In this document: positions 16,304-25,765 of the stretch, piece after piece
Position numbering within the stretch: position 1 is the first letter of the stretch
Layout of the letters: each line of letters starts with the position of its first letter
From: RGIG3701 sp031553595
Lineage (GTDB): Bacteria > Planctomycetota > Planctomycetia > Pirellulales > Thermoguttaceae
NCBI GenBank assembly: GCA_031553595.1
Contig: JAVBLI010000007.1
Location: forward strand, 121,147-185,146
Reading direction: 5' to 3'
Length of the DNA: 64,000 bases
Made by a program: the position numbers and the translations under genes
Notes under the pieces: model-generated
Seen by the model: only the letters and a program-made list of their open reading frames with translations
Database searches by the model: none
What the model was told of the DNA's origin: nothing

Positions 16304-18485
16304 GATTCGTGCCCTCATCTTCCTGCCACGCCCGGAGGCATGAGTTCGCTACCGATGCGGCCACGTACCCCACGATAGCGTAAAACACGGAGTAAAACGG
16401 GAAAAACACCAACGCGATTCCCGACTGCGGATCCAAAGGCACACCCATGTACCAAAAATGCAGGGAAAAGAATCGGCCATACCCGGCCAGCACCGTCACG
16501 TACCGCAGAATCCCCGTGAACGACCGCGACGCCCAGAACAAAAACACCGTGGGCAGCACCAGAATCGCATTTATCGAGAGAGAAAAAATCAATGCGGGTG
16601 GCGCATACATACAGTGGAATTCCGAGTGGTACGCCAACGAGCCAAGCCACTGTGCCACAATTGGGACGGCGAAGCCGATGCACATGGCCCAAATTTCGCC
16701 GCGAAAACGCTTTTTCTTCAACTCTGACGGTTTACGTGAAGCCGCCCATTCTGCGTTCAATTTCCGAAATCCCAGAACGATCATGGCACTCCAAAGGCCG
16801 ATGAAAGCCGTTAATACAGGAATACAGAGGACTACGGCGAAAGCTATCCAGGAGGCAGTCACGGGCGTGCCATACAAAAAATAAAACAAACCCATGGCGC
16901 CAAAAGCAAAACCCATGGGCATATATCGCAACAGCCCCGGCATGGATTTCGCCAGTTGAAACACCATCACCGTGAAGAGCATGGCCAGAAGTTGAGGAAC
17001 GCAAAACTGCAGAAGCGTTTTTATATTCGCAAATAGAAAATCAGATTCGAATGTCTTGCTGCCCGCCAGCGCCGCAACATACGGCACGATCATGCCCACG
17101 ATAATGCTCTCGAACTCGCGGTCGTATCTCATCAAAAAACTCGATTCATCCGTTACGGGATCATACCCGCCGGGTTTCTTTTTCGTGCCTGCCTCATCAG
17201 GTGATTCTTCCGGATGTCCAGCCCGGAACCAAACATACCAGATCGCGGCCCCCAAAATTCCCACCCCTGCGAGGTTAAACAGAATGTCCCCCAGATCATA
17301 CCCGCCGTTCAGCCATTCCTCCCTGCCCGTGAGCAGGTCGATGATATAAGTTAGCAAAATCGCCGCAAAGGGCATGATCATCAGCATGAGCACGACCGTC
17401 GCCAGCGTCTTTTTCATCGAAATCGGCGGTGCGTCCGCTGAGGTTTCTGGTAACGCAGTATCTTTCTTCATCCCGCGCTTCACGGTCTCCAGTTCCGTCT
17501 TCATTTCGGCCACGGAATCATAACGCTGGTCACGGTTTTTCTCCAGTGCCCGCATGACGATGCCGTCAATCTCTGCCGGGATGGGCGTTTTTTTACTCGG
17601 CGGAGGAAACGCACCCCGCGGCAACTCACCTGTGAGCATTTCATAAAACACCACGCCCAGCGAGTACACATCCGCCCGCTGATCCACCGCGCCAGCCGCG
17701 TCCACCTGCTCCGGCGCCATGTAACTCGGCGTCCCCAGCACGCGCCCGGTATGTGTCAATCTCTCCACATCCGCCGCTGACGACGAAACGGCACCATCCG
17801 CCACGCTCTCCTCCCCGGCCACATCCCACATCACCGCCGCGATGCCGAAATCCGCGATTTTCACCCGCCCCTTCACATCCAGCAGGATATTTTCCGGCTT
17901 CACATCCCGATGCAGCACCCCCTCCGCGTGCGCGTACTCCAGCGCCTCGCAAATCTGCGGGATAACCGCCACTGCCTGCGAGGGCGAAAGCCGCTGTTCG
18001 CGCATCACCTGCCGGAGATTCGCGCCATCCACGTACTCCATCAGCAGGTAAAAGAAAACGGTCTCCTTTCCCGCCTCATCCGCGGTTGCCGCCTGCCCGA
18101 AATCATACACTGCCACGATGTTCGGGTGATTCAGCCGCGCCAGGAGCTTCCCCTCCTGTGCAAACCTCGCCGCAAACTCCGGCTGCGCGGCCAATTCTTC
18201 CGAAAGAATCTTCAGCGCCACGAAACGGTCAAGCTTCGGCTGCCGGGCCTTAAAGACCGTCCCCATGCCGCCCCGGCCGATACACTCCAGAATTTCCAGA
18301 TGCGGAAACGCCCGCCGCACGATTTCCAGTTCCGGTATTTTCCCACGCTGTGCGTTCTCAGGCACGCCGCCAGACTCCGCCCCGGTATCCGTTCCCGCCG
18401 CCAGTTCCAGCAGACACGCGGCACACTGTCCGTCCGCATCCACCGCACCGCCGCATTTCTGGCATCTGCTCCGCTCTTCCTGCAT
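16293..18485 (-). CDS. Zinc-ribbon Ser/Thr protein kinase with six-helix membrane domain
   Basis: 730 residues. The N-terminus has a Cys4 ribbon (CQKCGGAVDADGQCAAC). A Hanks kinase domain (about 60-330) follows with IGRGGMGTVF, VALKIL, intact HRDVKPEN and DFGIAA, and YMAPEQ. The C-terminal half (about 360-720) contains at least six hydrophobic helices and no recognised domain, so it is a membrane anchor or possible sensor. ATG 18485 places the Cys ribbon at the N-terminus. Earlier in-frame ATGs lack a ribosome binding site. The stop codon overlaps the start of the ECF sigma gene by about 11 bases, which supports a kinase-sigma signalling pair. The upstream oxidoreductase gene is 137 bases away. 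Confidence 0.9.
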   Translation of the reverse strand: MQEERSRCQKCGGAVDADGQCAACLLELAAGTDTGAESGGVPENAQRGKIPELEIVRRAFPHLEILECIGRGGMGTVFKARQPKLDRFVALKILSEELAAQPEFAARFAQEGKLLARLNHPNIVAVYDFGQAATADEAGKETVFFYLLMEYVDGANLRQVMREQRLSPSQAVAVIPQICEALEYAHAEGVLHRDVKPENILLDVKGRVKIADFGIAAVMWDVAGEESVADGAVSSSAADVERLTHTGRVLGTPSYMAPEQVDAAGAVDQRADVYSLGVVFYEMLTGELPRGAFPPPSKKTPIPAEIDGIVMRALEKNRDQRYDSVAEMKTELETVKRGMKKDTALPETSADAPPISMKKTLATVVLMLMIMPFAAILLTYIIDLLTGREEWLNGGYDLGDILFNLAGVGILGAAIWYVWFRAGHPEESPDEAGTKKKPGGYDPVTDESSFLMRYDREFESIIVGMIVPYVAALAGSKTFESDFLFANIKTLLQFCVPQLLAMLFTVMVFQLAKSMPGLLRYMPMGFAFGAMGLFYFLYGTPVTASWIAFAVVLCIPVLTAFIGLWSAMIVLGFRKLNAEWAASRKPSELKKKRFRGEIWAMCIGFAVPIVAQWLGSLAYHSEFHCMYAPPALIFSLSINAILVLPTVFLFWASRSFTGILRYVTVLAGYGRFFSLHFWYMGVPLDPQSGIALVFFPFYSVFYAIVGYVAASVANSCLRAWQEDEGTNHAK

Positions 18486-18622
18486 ATTCACGGTATCTCT
18501 CTCCATAAAAAAACGAGTATGAACAACAACGCTATTCATACTCGACGATTTTTTGTGTCGCGGTTACAGCGAAATGAGGATTTTTTCAAATTCCTTCATT
18601 TTCCAGGAAAACATGCATCATT

Positions 18623-19843
18623 TCACCACCCCTGGCGATACTCCGTCTCCAGCAATTTATTCGCTTCCGCGTCTCCGGGGAATTCCATCTTCGCCGCGTT
18701 CCACTCCAGCTTCCGCCCCGTGCGGTACGCGATCGCGCCCAGCTGCACGGCTTCCGAAAGCCGCCCCGAATATTCGAAATTACACATGGTGTCCCCGCCG
18801 GTTTTAATCGCATGCAGCCATTCCGTGTGATGCCCCAGCGACTTTTCGATCCACGGCTCCGGCTCCTTAAACCCCGCAAATTTCGCGTCCGGATACAGAA
18901 TCCGCCGGTTATAATCCGCCTGCAGCATGCCGTCCGTGCCGATGAAAAGTACGCCCAGATTCCACTCCGGCAGATCATGCTCCGCCAGCACCGCGGGCTT
19001 CTGCTCCCCATCATACCACGTCAGATTCACCGGCCCGGCCTCCCCCGGAAACTGATACTTCACCCTCAGCCACAGCGGCGCCATTTCCGTCTGAAACTCA
19101 CGTGGCGGCCCTTCCGCCTCCACCTCCACCGGCGCCCGCAGACCCAGCGCCCAGAACGGCAGGTCCACCAGATGACACGCCATGTCCCCCAGCGTGCCGG
19201 AACCGAAATCCCACCACCGCCGCCAGTTTCCACTCAAATAACACGGGTTATACGGCCGGTACGGCGCGGGCCCCAACCATAAATCCCAGTCCATCCCCTC
19301 CGGCACGGGCACGGTTTCCGTGGGCCGCGTTTCATTTCCGCCCCACCCTTTTCCGCACCACACATGCACGTCTGTCACCCCGCCGATCGCGCCGGACTGC
19401 ACCAACTCCACCACCCGCCGATAATTATCCGTGGCGTGAATGAGAATCCCCATCTGCGTCACCACATCCATCTCGCGCGCCGTCTCCGCCATCTCGCGGC
19501 ATTCCCGCACCGTGTGCCCCAGCGGCTTCTCACAAAAACAGTGCAACCCGCGCTTCATGGCCATCAGCGCCGCCGGCGCGTGCGTGTGATCCGGCGTGCT
19601 GATCACCACCGCGTCCAGCGCGTCCGCCATTTCATCCAGCATCACGCGAAAATCATGAAACCGCCGCGGATTCCCACCCGCCGCTTCCGCCGCCACATCC
19701 ATGACTGCGTCACTTCCGTCACACAGCGCGACGATTTCCACCGCCACGCCCGTGGCCAGAAAACGCTGCACATTCTTCCCGCCGTGCCCGCCGCAGCCGA
19801 TCATCCCCAACGCGATTTTATCCTTTTTATGTGGTTTTGCCAT
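18623..19843 (-). CDS. Gfo/Idh/MocA family oxidoreductase
   Basis: 406-residue cytosolic NAD(P)-dependent oxidoreductase, probably acting on a sugar, inositol or glycoside derivative. The Rossmann fold starts at IALGMIGCGGHGGKNVQRF. The conserved CEKPLGHTVRE (catalytic Lys of the EKP motif) follows STPDHTHAPAA, and the C-terminal alpha/beta domain has WWDFGSGTLGDMACHLVD with the conserved Asp/His. There is no signal peptide or Tat motif, unlike many planctomycete paralogues. AAGGA lies 8 bases before the ATG. Repeat copy 5 lies between it and the next minus-strand gene upstream, so it probably has its own promoter. Substrate unknown. Confidence 0.9.
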   Translation of the reverse strand: MAKPHKKDKIALGMIGCGGHGGKNVQRFLATGVAVEIVALCDGSDAVMDVAAEAAGGNPRRFHDFRVMLDEMADALDAVVISTPDHTHAPAALMAMKRGLHCFCEKPLGHTVRECREMAETAREMDVVTQMGILIHATDNYRRVVELVQSGAIGGVTDVHVWCGKGWGGNETRPTETVPVPEGMDWDLWLGPAPYRPYNPCYLSGNWRRWWDFGSGTLGDMACHLVDLPFWALGLRAPVEVEAEGPPREFQTEMAPLWLRVKYQFPGEAGPVNLTWYDGEQKPAVLAEHDLPEWNLGVLFIGTDGMLQADYNRRILYPDAKFAGFKEPEPWIEKSLGHHTEWLHAIKTGGDTMCNFEYSGRLSEAVQLGAIAYRTGRKLEWNAAKMEFPGDAEANKLLETEYRQGW

Positions 19844-19880
19844 GATTATTCCTTATTTTTTCACATTTCATCTTAGGACA

Positions 19881-20005
19881 CAAAAACAACAGCCGGAAAC
19901 GAAGCGCAGCGAGAATGACCGGATAAGAATCGCCGAATACCTCCCCATTCCGATCCGGTCATTACGCTTCACTGCGTTCCGCTTCATTCCCGGCTGCTGT
20001 TCTTG
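19881..20005. repeat. Palindromic interspersed repeat copy 5 (subfamily A, loop forward)
   Basis: Starts CAAAAACAACAGCCGGAAAC and ends TTCCCGGCTGCTGTTCTTG, with inner boxes GAATGACCGGATAAG and CGATCCGGTCATTACGC. The loop AATCGCCGAATACCTCCCCA is in the forward sense. It lies 30 bases past the stop of the minus-strand kinase gene and 37 bases upstream of the oxidoreductase start. Confidence 0.92.
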
Positions 20006-20035
20006 CATCCACGGTAATTCCGAGATTCCACTCTC

Positions 20036-21715
20036 TCATTCCGGCGGCGCTCCATGCGAATTCACCCCGCGCGACCCTTCATGAAACATCATGTATAATA
20101 CGATGAAGCACGGAAACACCAGCGGCGTCAGCACGATCAATAAAAACGTCAGCCCGCTTGGCACGTCACAGTCATTCAGCCGCCGCACCGTCACCGTCAG
20201 GGACGGCAGCAGCGAAGCAATCCAGTAAAGAAGCGCCAGGGGCGCGAAAAATATTCCCCCGCCGATCAGGATGGCGTAATGAAACGCCGTGTAACTCCAG
20301 AATTCCTCTTTGCTCGCCCTCGAGTGCATGTCCGTGCAATTCTGCCAACAGCGAAGGTAAAGTTTCCAGCACCGGTCAAAATCCATCCCCTCCTCGCCCT
20401 TCACTTTCGTATACGGTTTCCGGTGCGGCTGCGCCTGCTGTCCCCACATCTCCCTCTCCACCGCCGTGGCACCATCACCGTTCTGATGAGGGTTCAAAAA
20501 CAAATACTGATCCATATTATCCGTGGATGTCACTTCCGAAAGCGGTTTTCTCATTCCGGGCGCGTATGCCGGGCTTCCGGAAACGGTCTGCGAAGAACCC
20601 ATTTCGGGATACGTCCGCGCCTGATTTTGCGAAGATGGAAATGGCGAAAGCCGCGCCGCCGGCTCCGGCATTTCCAGCACCGGCGTCTCACGCCCGTATC
20701 CATTCCCGTCCTCCGCCACTCGCGCAGCCGCAGACATCACCGGCACTTCCCCCGCCACCGCCGCGTACTCCGGAATCTCGTAATCCGGAGACGTCAGCCG
20801 CGGCGCCGTCTGCCCCGCCAGTGCCGCCACGAATTCCCCGCACGTATCATAACGCCCCTCGCGCATCTTGTGCATGGCCTTCATGACCGCCTGATTCGCG
20901 AAATCCGGCACACCGGAAAGCGACCGCGGGCTCTGATTTATGATCTGGTACGTCAGCACGTGATGCGCCGGCGCCGCGAACGGCAACTCGCCCGACAACA
21001 TTTTATACGCCATCACCGCCAGCGAATACTGATCCGAGCGCGGCCCCTGAATCTGCCCCTGCAACTGCTCCGGCGGCATATACGGAATCGTCCCGCTGGT
21101 GGCCGTCACCTGTTTACTGACGTCATCCATGGTCGTGAACACTTCCGCCGCGAGATCAAAATCGATCAGCTTTACCTCCTTATGCCGGGTGGTCCGCGCA
21201 AGGTACGGCACCATCACATTCTGCGGCTTAATGTCCCGATGAATGATGCCCTGCTCATGCGCATAATCCAGCGCCGCCGCCAGCGGCCGCAGCATCTCCA
21301 CCGTCTCCGCGAGCGTGAATTTCCCGTCCGGCCTGGTTTTTTGATACCTCGAAAGCGACTCGCCGTCAATGAAATCCAGAATCAGCAGCACCCCATGCCC
21401 GGCATCATACGCCAGCGTCAGCGGCGTGGTGAGATTCGGATGCCGCAGCCGCCGCACAAGATCAAAAGAATGGCGAATCTGCCGCATCTCGCCCGCGTCC
21501 GCCTGCACCTCCGGCGGCACGATTTTCACCACCACTTCCTGAACCTTCCCGTACCCGTCATGCTCGTCCGCATGCCAGACACGCCCCATCCCACCTTCCC
21601 CCAAAAACGCACGCAGACGGTAACGTCCGGCGAGCGTCACCCCCGGCTCCAGCTTAAACTCCGCCACCCCCGGCACCGAGTTCACCGTGACTTCCCGATC
21701 AAGATAATCATTCAT
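20036..21715 (-). CDS. Ser/Thr protein kinase fused to a C-terminal DUF805 membrane domain
   Basis: 559 residues. The Hanks kinase domain (about 28-300) has LGEGGMGRVW, catalytic lysine in VVVKIV, HRDIKPQN with Asp161, IDFDLAA (DFD in place of DFG, Asp185), and YMPPEQ. A Pro/Ser-rich linker (about 310-440) leads to a DUF805-like domain (about 445-559), recognised by FDRCWKLYLRCW, the SRASKEEFWSY motif and two or three hydrophobic helices ending in VRRLNDCDVPSG. DUF805 proteins are small bacterial membrane proteins of unknown role, so the fusion suggests a membrane-tethered kinase. It has its own sigma-70-like promoter. Repeat copy 5 begins soon after its stop. Confidence 0.9.
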   Translation of the reverse strand: MNDYLDREVTVNSVPGVAEFKLEPGVTLAGRYRLRAFLGEGGMGRVWHADEHDGYGKVQEVVVKIVPPEVQADAGEMRQIRHSFDLVRRLRHPNLTTPLTLAYDAGHGVLLILDFIDGESLSRYQKTRPDGKFTLAETVEMLRPLAAALDYAHEQGIIHRDIKPQNVMVPYLARTTRHKEVKLIDFDLAAEVFTTMDDVSKQVTATSGTIPYMPPEQLQGQIQGPRSDQYSLAVMAYKMLSGELPFAAPAHHVLTYQIINQSPRSLSGVPDFANQAVMKAMHKMREGRYDTCGEFVAALAGQTAPRLTSPDYEIPEYAAVAGEVPVMSAAARVAEDGNGYGRETPVLEMPEPAARLSPFPSSQNQARTYPEMGSSQTVSGSPAYAPGMRKPLSEVTSTDNMDQYLFLNPHQNGDGATAVEREMWGQQAQPHRKPYTKVKGEEGMDFDRCWKLYLRCWQNCTDMHSRASKEEFWSYTAFHYAILIGGGIFFAPLALLYWIASLLPSLTVTVRRLNDCDVPSGLTFLLIVLTPLVFPCFIVLYMMFHEGSRGVNSHGAPPE

Positions 21716-21762
21716 CCGTCCCGCCTCCCGTGGTTAAAGCGCCATTTTATCCCTTCACTTAT

Positions 21763-21791
21763 AATTTATCGCATTTACACCGACTTGACAA
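21763..21791 (-). promoter_or_regulatory. Sigma-70-type promoter for the kinase-DUF805 gene
   Basis: On the minus strand TTGTCA (21791-21786) and TAAATT (21768-21763) are separated by 17 bases, about 48 bases ahead of the start codon at 21715. The rest of the 298-base gap up to 22013 is AT-rich with nothing else recognisable. Confidence 0.55.
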
Positions 21792-22013
21792 GAGTAAACC
21801 ACCCCTCAACCGAGAAAAAAAGAGTGAATTTTATAATAATATGAACAAATTGAAACATATTTGCAAATTCTAATATGCATCATAAACACGCCACCCAAAC
21901 CGCAAATTCGGCATCCTCCGTTTAAAATCCGCCATCAACTCCGAGGAATTGGGCAGGTCTTTACCACGCCATCCTCCAATAAATACGCGCAAATTCCGCA
22001 TTTCTCCAACATA

Positions 22014-23416
22014 TTAAACCTGCCGGGCCGTCATCCCTGTGCAGTCATTCAGGTCCAGAACTTCCATCTTCCGCAAATGCCGCAGAAAACCCCAGCTTTT
22101 CCCATCCGATGGCTGATAATTATCGATTTTCAGATGCCGCAACTGCCGCAAGTTTTCCAGCGGGCTTAAATTTTCATTCAGCGCCACCATTCGGGCCGTC
22201 ATCTCCAGATGCCGTAAATTTTTCAACCGCCCGATGCACTGCATCTGCGGATACCGCAAGCTGCAGGATTTTTGCAGTTTCAGCGTCTGTAACTGCGTCA
22301 TTTCCGCCAGATGCCGCAACTGTTCCACCAGCAGCAGTTCCGCCTCACACAGATCCAGCGACGTGATCTGCTTCAGCTTTTTCACCTCCCGCATCCCGAA
22401 CTTGCCGTTCAAATTCCATCCGCGCAAACACAACTCCCGCAAATTCGGCAACTCCGCCAGCACCGACAAATCCGGGGCCTGATAACTTCCATAATCCAGA
22501 TTAATCTCCTCCAACAGCGGCATTTTTTCCAGCAATTTCACCAGATTTTTATACCGTGACGCCGGCTCACCTGCACCTAAACTCCAAACCCCGCAGAACG
22601 CCAGTCGCTCAAGCTCCGTCATGCCTCGTAGCGCTTTCATCCCCTTCCATGTCACCTCCATGGGCTCATCGCACGACGCATTTGCATCTCCGCGAATATC
22701 CAGATCGCGCATTTTCACGAGCTTCTTCAGATGCGAGAGCCCTTCATCCGTAAACGCGCGAGAAAATTGCAAATTCAGCCGCCGCAATTCCGTCAACTCC
22801 GCCAGGCACGCCAACTCAGCATCCCCGATCCATTCCGTCCGGCCAACATCCAATTCATGCAGCGATTTCATTCCCCGCAACCATTCCATTTTCCTCGGAT
22901 TCATCCGCCCCCGCACGTGCAGGTACACCTCCCGGACGCACGCCGCCGCCTCCACCTTTTTCATCAGCGGCTCATCCATCTCCGCGTCCGTCAGCCACAG
23001 CCGCACCCGCACGTCCTGCCCATACCGCTCCAGCTCATCCCAGGTGGGCCGGGCCAAATCCGCATCCACGTAAATCACCGCGTGCCGCAACTCGGGCATG
23101 TCTAGCCGCGCCGCCAGCCGCCAGCAGAATTCCTGCATTTCCGTATTCCAGAGATGCTCCATTCCGTCCTCACCCGTCGGCAAGTCATGCCCCATCAGCG
23201 CCCGGAACAGCCGCGGCGTGACGAACGTCTCCATCCGCTGATAAAATTCACTCTTCCGCTTAATTTCCTCATCACCTGGAAATACCACCACTTCATGCGG
23301 CGAAAAAATACAGCGTACCCTCTCCACGTGGCTCCCCGTCCCGGACGAAAAAATCATCGCCAGCCAGCCAGCCACCATCACGCACAGCGCCGCAAGAATG
23401 ATTTTTTTTTCGCATC
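22014..23416 (-). CDS. Secreted or membrane-anchored leucine-rich-repeat protein, N-terminus out of frame across a poly-A tract
   Basis: The frame that stays open from 23381 encodes 455 residues of LRR-type repeats (LTELRRLNLQFSRAFTDEG, LPNLRELCLRGWNLNG, LKNLRHLEMTAR), the kind used for protein binding. The ATG at 23416, preceded by AAAGAG and only 22 bases after the Hsp70 stop, starts MRKKK but is in another frame because of a run of ten A (23402-23411). With eleven or eight A the reading would continue as a textbook signal/anchor peptide (MRKKKIILAALCVMVAGWLA). The present sequence would need either a GTG/ATG start near 23381 that leaves a truncated hydrophobic segment, or slippage on the A-run. 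Sequencing error, transcriptional slippage and phase variation are all possible. It is probably co-transcribed with the Hsp70-like genes. Confidence 0.75.
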
Positions 23417-23438
23417 CGAAACTCTTTATCTTAACGGT

Positions 23439-25613
23439 TCACCACTCCATCCCCAGCGCCGGCGGCAGGCTTTCGCCGAAAACATCTCCCCGTTCCGTTT
23501 CACTTAGCGCGCCGCCCTGCTCGACCAGCTCCAGAATGTGATCGGTGGCCGAGAAGTCGCGCAGCCAGCGGAGTGTTTTCGTGCGAAACGCGTCTGTTAC
23601 ATCCCGGTAACGGTCACCTGTCCGGCGGGTGAGTTGCATGACGGCCAAAAACTCGCCCGGCGTCAGTCCGCGCGACGCTTTTTTCGCCCCTTCCGCAAAG
23701 AGCGCCATCATTTTTTCACACCACGCTTCGGCCGCCGCCGCAGGGATGACCGTGTCAAGCGTCGCGCCCAAGAGCGTCCGCGCACCCAGTCTGCCCAGCG
23801 TCCACGCCATCACCGCCTGGTGCGGCTCAAAACGCTTCCGTCCGTACATGTCCAGCAGCATTTCGCCCAGCGTCCGCTTCTCCTCCGCGGGCAGCAACTC
23901 CAGCGAGCCAAGCATGCGGAAAATCTCGTCCGTCTCCTGCCCCTGAAAATGAAAATCCACTTTCCCGCGTCCCGTCAGAAGGTGATGATGCAGCGATTTC
24001 AGCGGGCTCAGAAGCGGCTGTGCCAGCGAAATCTGCTGCCCGGCATTCAGCCCCCCCGCGATGCGCCGCCACAAAATCCACCACTGCGTCCGCACCGCCA
24101 CGCCCGGAAACACGAGCTTCCCCTGCACCCGCTTCCACGTTTCCGCCACGCGCCAATCATCCATGGCGTACCCCACCCCCGGTCGAAGCGCGAATCCCAG
24201 CAGGTTCAGCCACCGCGTCTCGTGCTCCGCCGAAAGCTCCCGGCCTTTTTCCAGCTCCATCATTTTCGCCCACACCCGCCGCAAAAGTGACGCGGGCATG
24301 TTGCCGCGCCCCATCTGCGTCTCGCGCTTCAGCGCATCCATCATTTTCGCGGGCTTTATGCGATTTTCCGGTGCGACTTCCAAAGAAAACACCGCGTCCA
24401 GCACCCGCACACACACGTCCCACGTTTCCTCATCCACCACGCCTTCCGCCTCCGCGCGGGATTCATGGGCCGCCACTTCCGTCTGTGTGGCGCTACGGAC
24501 GTCAAATTCCAGCTGCCACCGTTGCGGCTTTTTTCGCTTCTCTGTCTCCGGAAGCATTTCATCACACCACAGCTCCAGCGTGCCGATTTCCGTCAGCCGC
24601 GCGTGAAGCTGAATCCGCACTTCCTCCTCCGCCACAGCCGCCCCCGCCGCACGGCGTTTCTTCAAAATCGTCCGAATTGGCGGCAACACCGTCATCTGCT
24701 GCGGGTCATACGCCACCACCTCCCCCGGCACGTCCGTCAGCCGCACGCTGGACACATACAGCGGGAACTCCACCGGCGCCCCCACCTTCAGTCGGAACGT
24801 CCGCTGGGGCATCACCACATCCTCCCCCGGCACGGCTTTTGCGGGAATCAGGCACAGCGTCAGCGGCGCCCCCTCCGTGTGCACCCCCACATAATACGTC
24901 CGCGCCAGCCCCGCCGCAATCCGCACCCCCCGCCCGCGACGCACCAGCCCGTAATACGTCGCGCCGCGCGACACCGCCAGGTCAAGTCGGTCATTCTCGA
25001 GAATTTTCGGCTCCCACGCGGCTTTTCCATCACCTGGATCACCGCCCGAAAACCACCCGCTGAGCGTTTCCACCATCCGCCGCCGCAGCGCCGGCGACTC
25101 AAAAAGCCCGCCATTAAAAAGCACCACATCCGGCCGAGCCGGGTCATCTTTTCCTGCCGCCACATGCTGCGAAACCTCTTCCCCCGCAAACCGGTGCGTA
25201 CTCAAAAAATCCGCCAGATACCGTGTCATCCCCGAGTCCGGCGCATACGGCAGCCCGAACTCCTGAAACCCGCTGCGCCGCACGGCCGGCTTCTCCCCCA
25301 GCCCCACTTTCGGGAAAAATCCCTCCACCAGCAGCGTTTCTACCTCCCCCCGCGTCACCTCCACCCGCACGCCGCCGCCGATCAGTTTCGACGAACTCCC
25401 CGGCAGCGTCACCGTCCAGCTCTCCGGCGGATTCTCCCCCAGCAAATTCTCCTTCACCTGCCGCGCGATCCGCACCAGAATTCCCCACTCCCGCGGCGAC
25501 AGCTTCTTCCCCAGCTTCCCCTCCAGGAAATGCGCCAGCGCCAGGTCCAGATTATCCCCGCCCAGCATCAGATGATTTCCCACCGCCACACGATGAAACT
25601 GCACTTTTTCCAT
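23439..25613 (-). CDS. Hsp70-like protein, C-terminal portion (split gene)
   Basis: 724 residues starting MEKVQFHRVAVGNHLMLGGDNLDLAL, which in the Hsp70-like family continues directly from the phosphate-2 region of the ATPase domain. The usual single protein is about 900-1000 residues with a DnaK-type domain followed by a long C-terminal extension (DUF3731-like, recalled from family knowledge). Visible parts are the remainder of the actin-like fold (to about residue 250, with VVLFNGGLFESPALRRRM and SRGATYYGLVRRGRG) and a helical/beta extension to the end. It lies in the same reading frame as the N-terminal piece (starts 903 bases apart), separated by repeat copy 6 and two in-frame stops. Whether it is translated from its own ATG is unknown, as only a weak AAAG lies upstream. 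Confidence 0.85.
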   Translation of the reverse strand: MEKVQFHRVAVGNHLMLGGDNLDLALAHFLEGKLGKKLSPREWGILVRIARQVKENLLGENPPESWTVTLPGSSSKLIGGGVRVEVTRGEVETLLVEGFFPKVGLGEKPAVRRSGFQEFGLPYAPDSGMTRYLADFLSTHRFAGEEVSQHVAAGKDDPARPDVVLFNGGLFESPALRRRMVETLSGWFSGGDPGDGKAAWEPKILENDRLDLAVSRGATYYGLVRRGRGVRIAAGLARTYYVGVHTEGAPLTLCLIPAKAVPGEDVVMPQRTFRLKVGAPVEFPLYVSSVRLTDVPGEVVAYDPQQMTVLPPIRTILKKRRAAGAAVAEEEVRIQLHARLTEIGTLELWCDEMLPETEKRKKPQRWQLEFDVRSATQTEVAAHESRAEAEGVVDEETWDVCVRVLDAVFSLEVAPENRIKPAKMMDALKRETQMGRGNMPASLLRRVWAKMMELEKGRELSAEHETRWLNLLGFALRPGVGYAMDDWRVAETWKRVQGKLVFPGVAVRTQWWILWRRIAGGLNAGQQISLAQPLLSPLKSLHHHLLTGRGKVDFHFQGQETDEIFRMLGSLELLPAEEKRTLGEMLLDMYGRKRFEPHQAVMAWTLGRLGARTLLGATLDTVIPAAAAEAWCEKMMALFAEGAKKASRGLTPGEFLAVMQLTRRTGDRYRDVTDAFRTKTLRWLRDFSATDHILELVEQGGALSETERGDVFGESLPPALGMEW

Positions 25614-25644
25614 GAATTCCGACTTTCTTTAATTATTCCGGGCC

Positions 25645-25765
25645 AAAACAACAGCCGGGAGCACAGCGAAGTGAAGAGACCGGATGAGAACCACCAAACG
25701 TATTTCCACTTCAATCCGGTCTCTGCGCTTCACTGCGTTCCGCTACGATCCCGGCTGCTGTTTTT
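25645..25765. repeat. Palindromic interspersed repeat copy 6 inside the Hsp70-like gene (subfamily B, loop forward)
   Basis: Starts AAAACAACAGCCGGGAGC and ends GATCCCGGCTGCTGTTTTTC, with inner boxes GAAGAGACCGGATG and AATCCGGTCTCTGCG. Read on the minus strand it supplies the last six codons (KQQPGS) and the TAG stop of the N-terminal Hsp70 fragment, so it sits inside what should be one continuous coding sequence. Confidence 0.92.
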
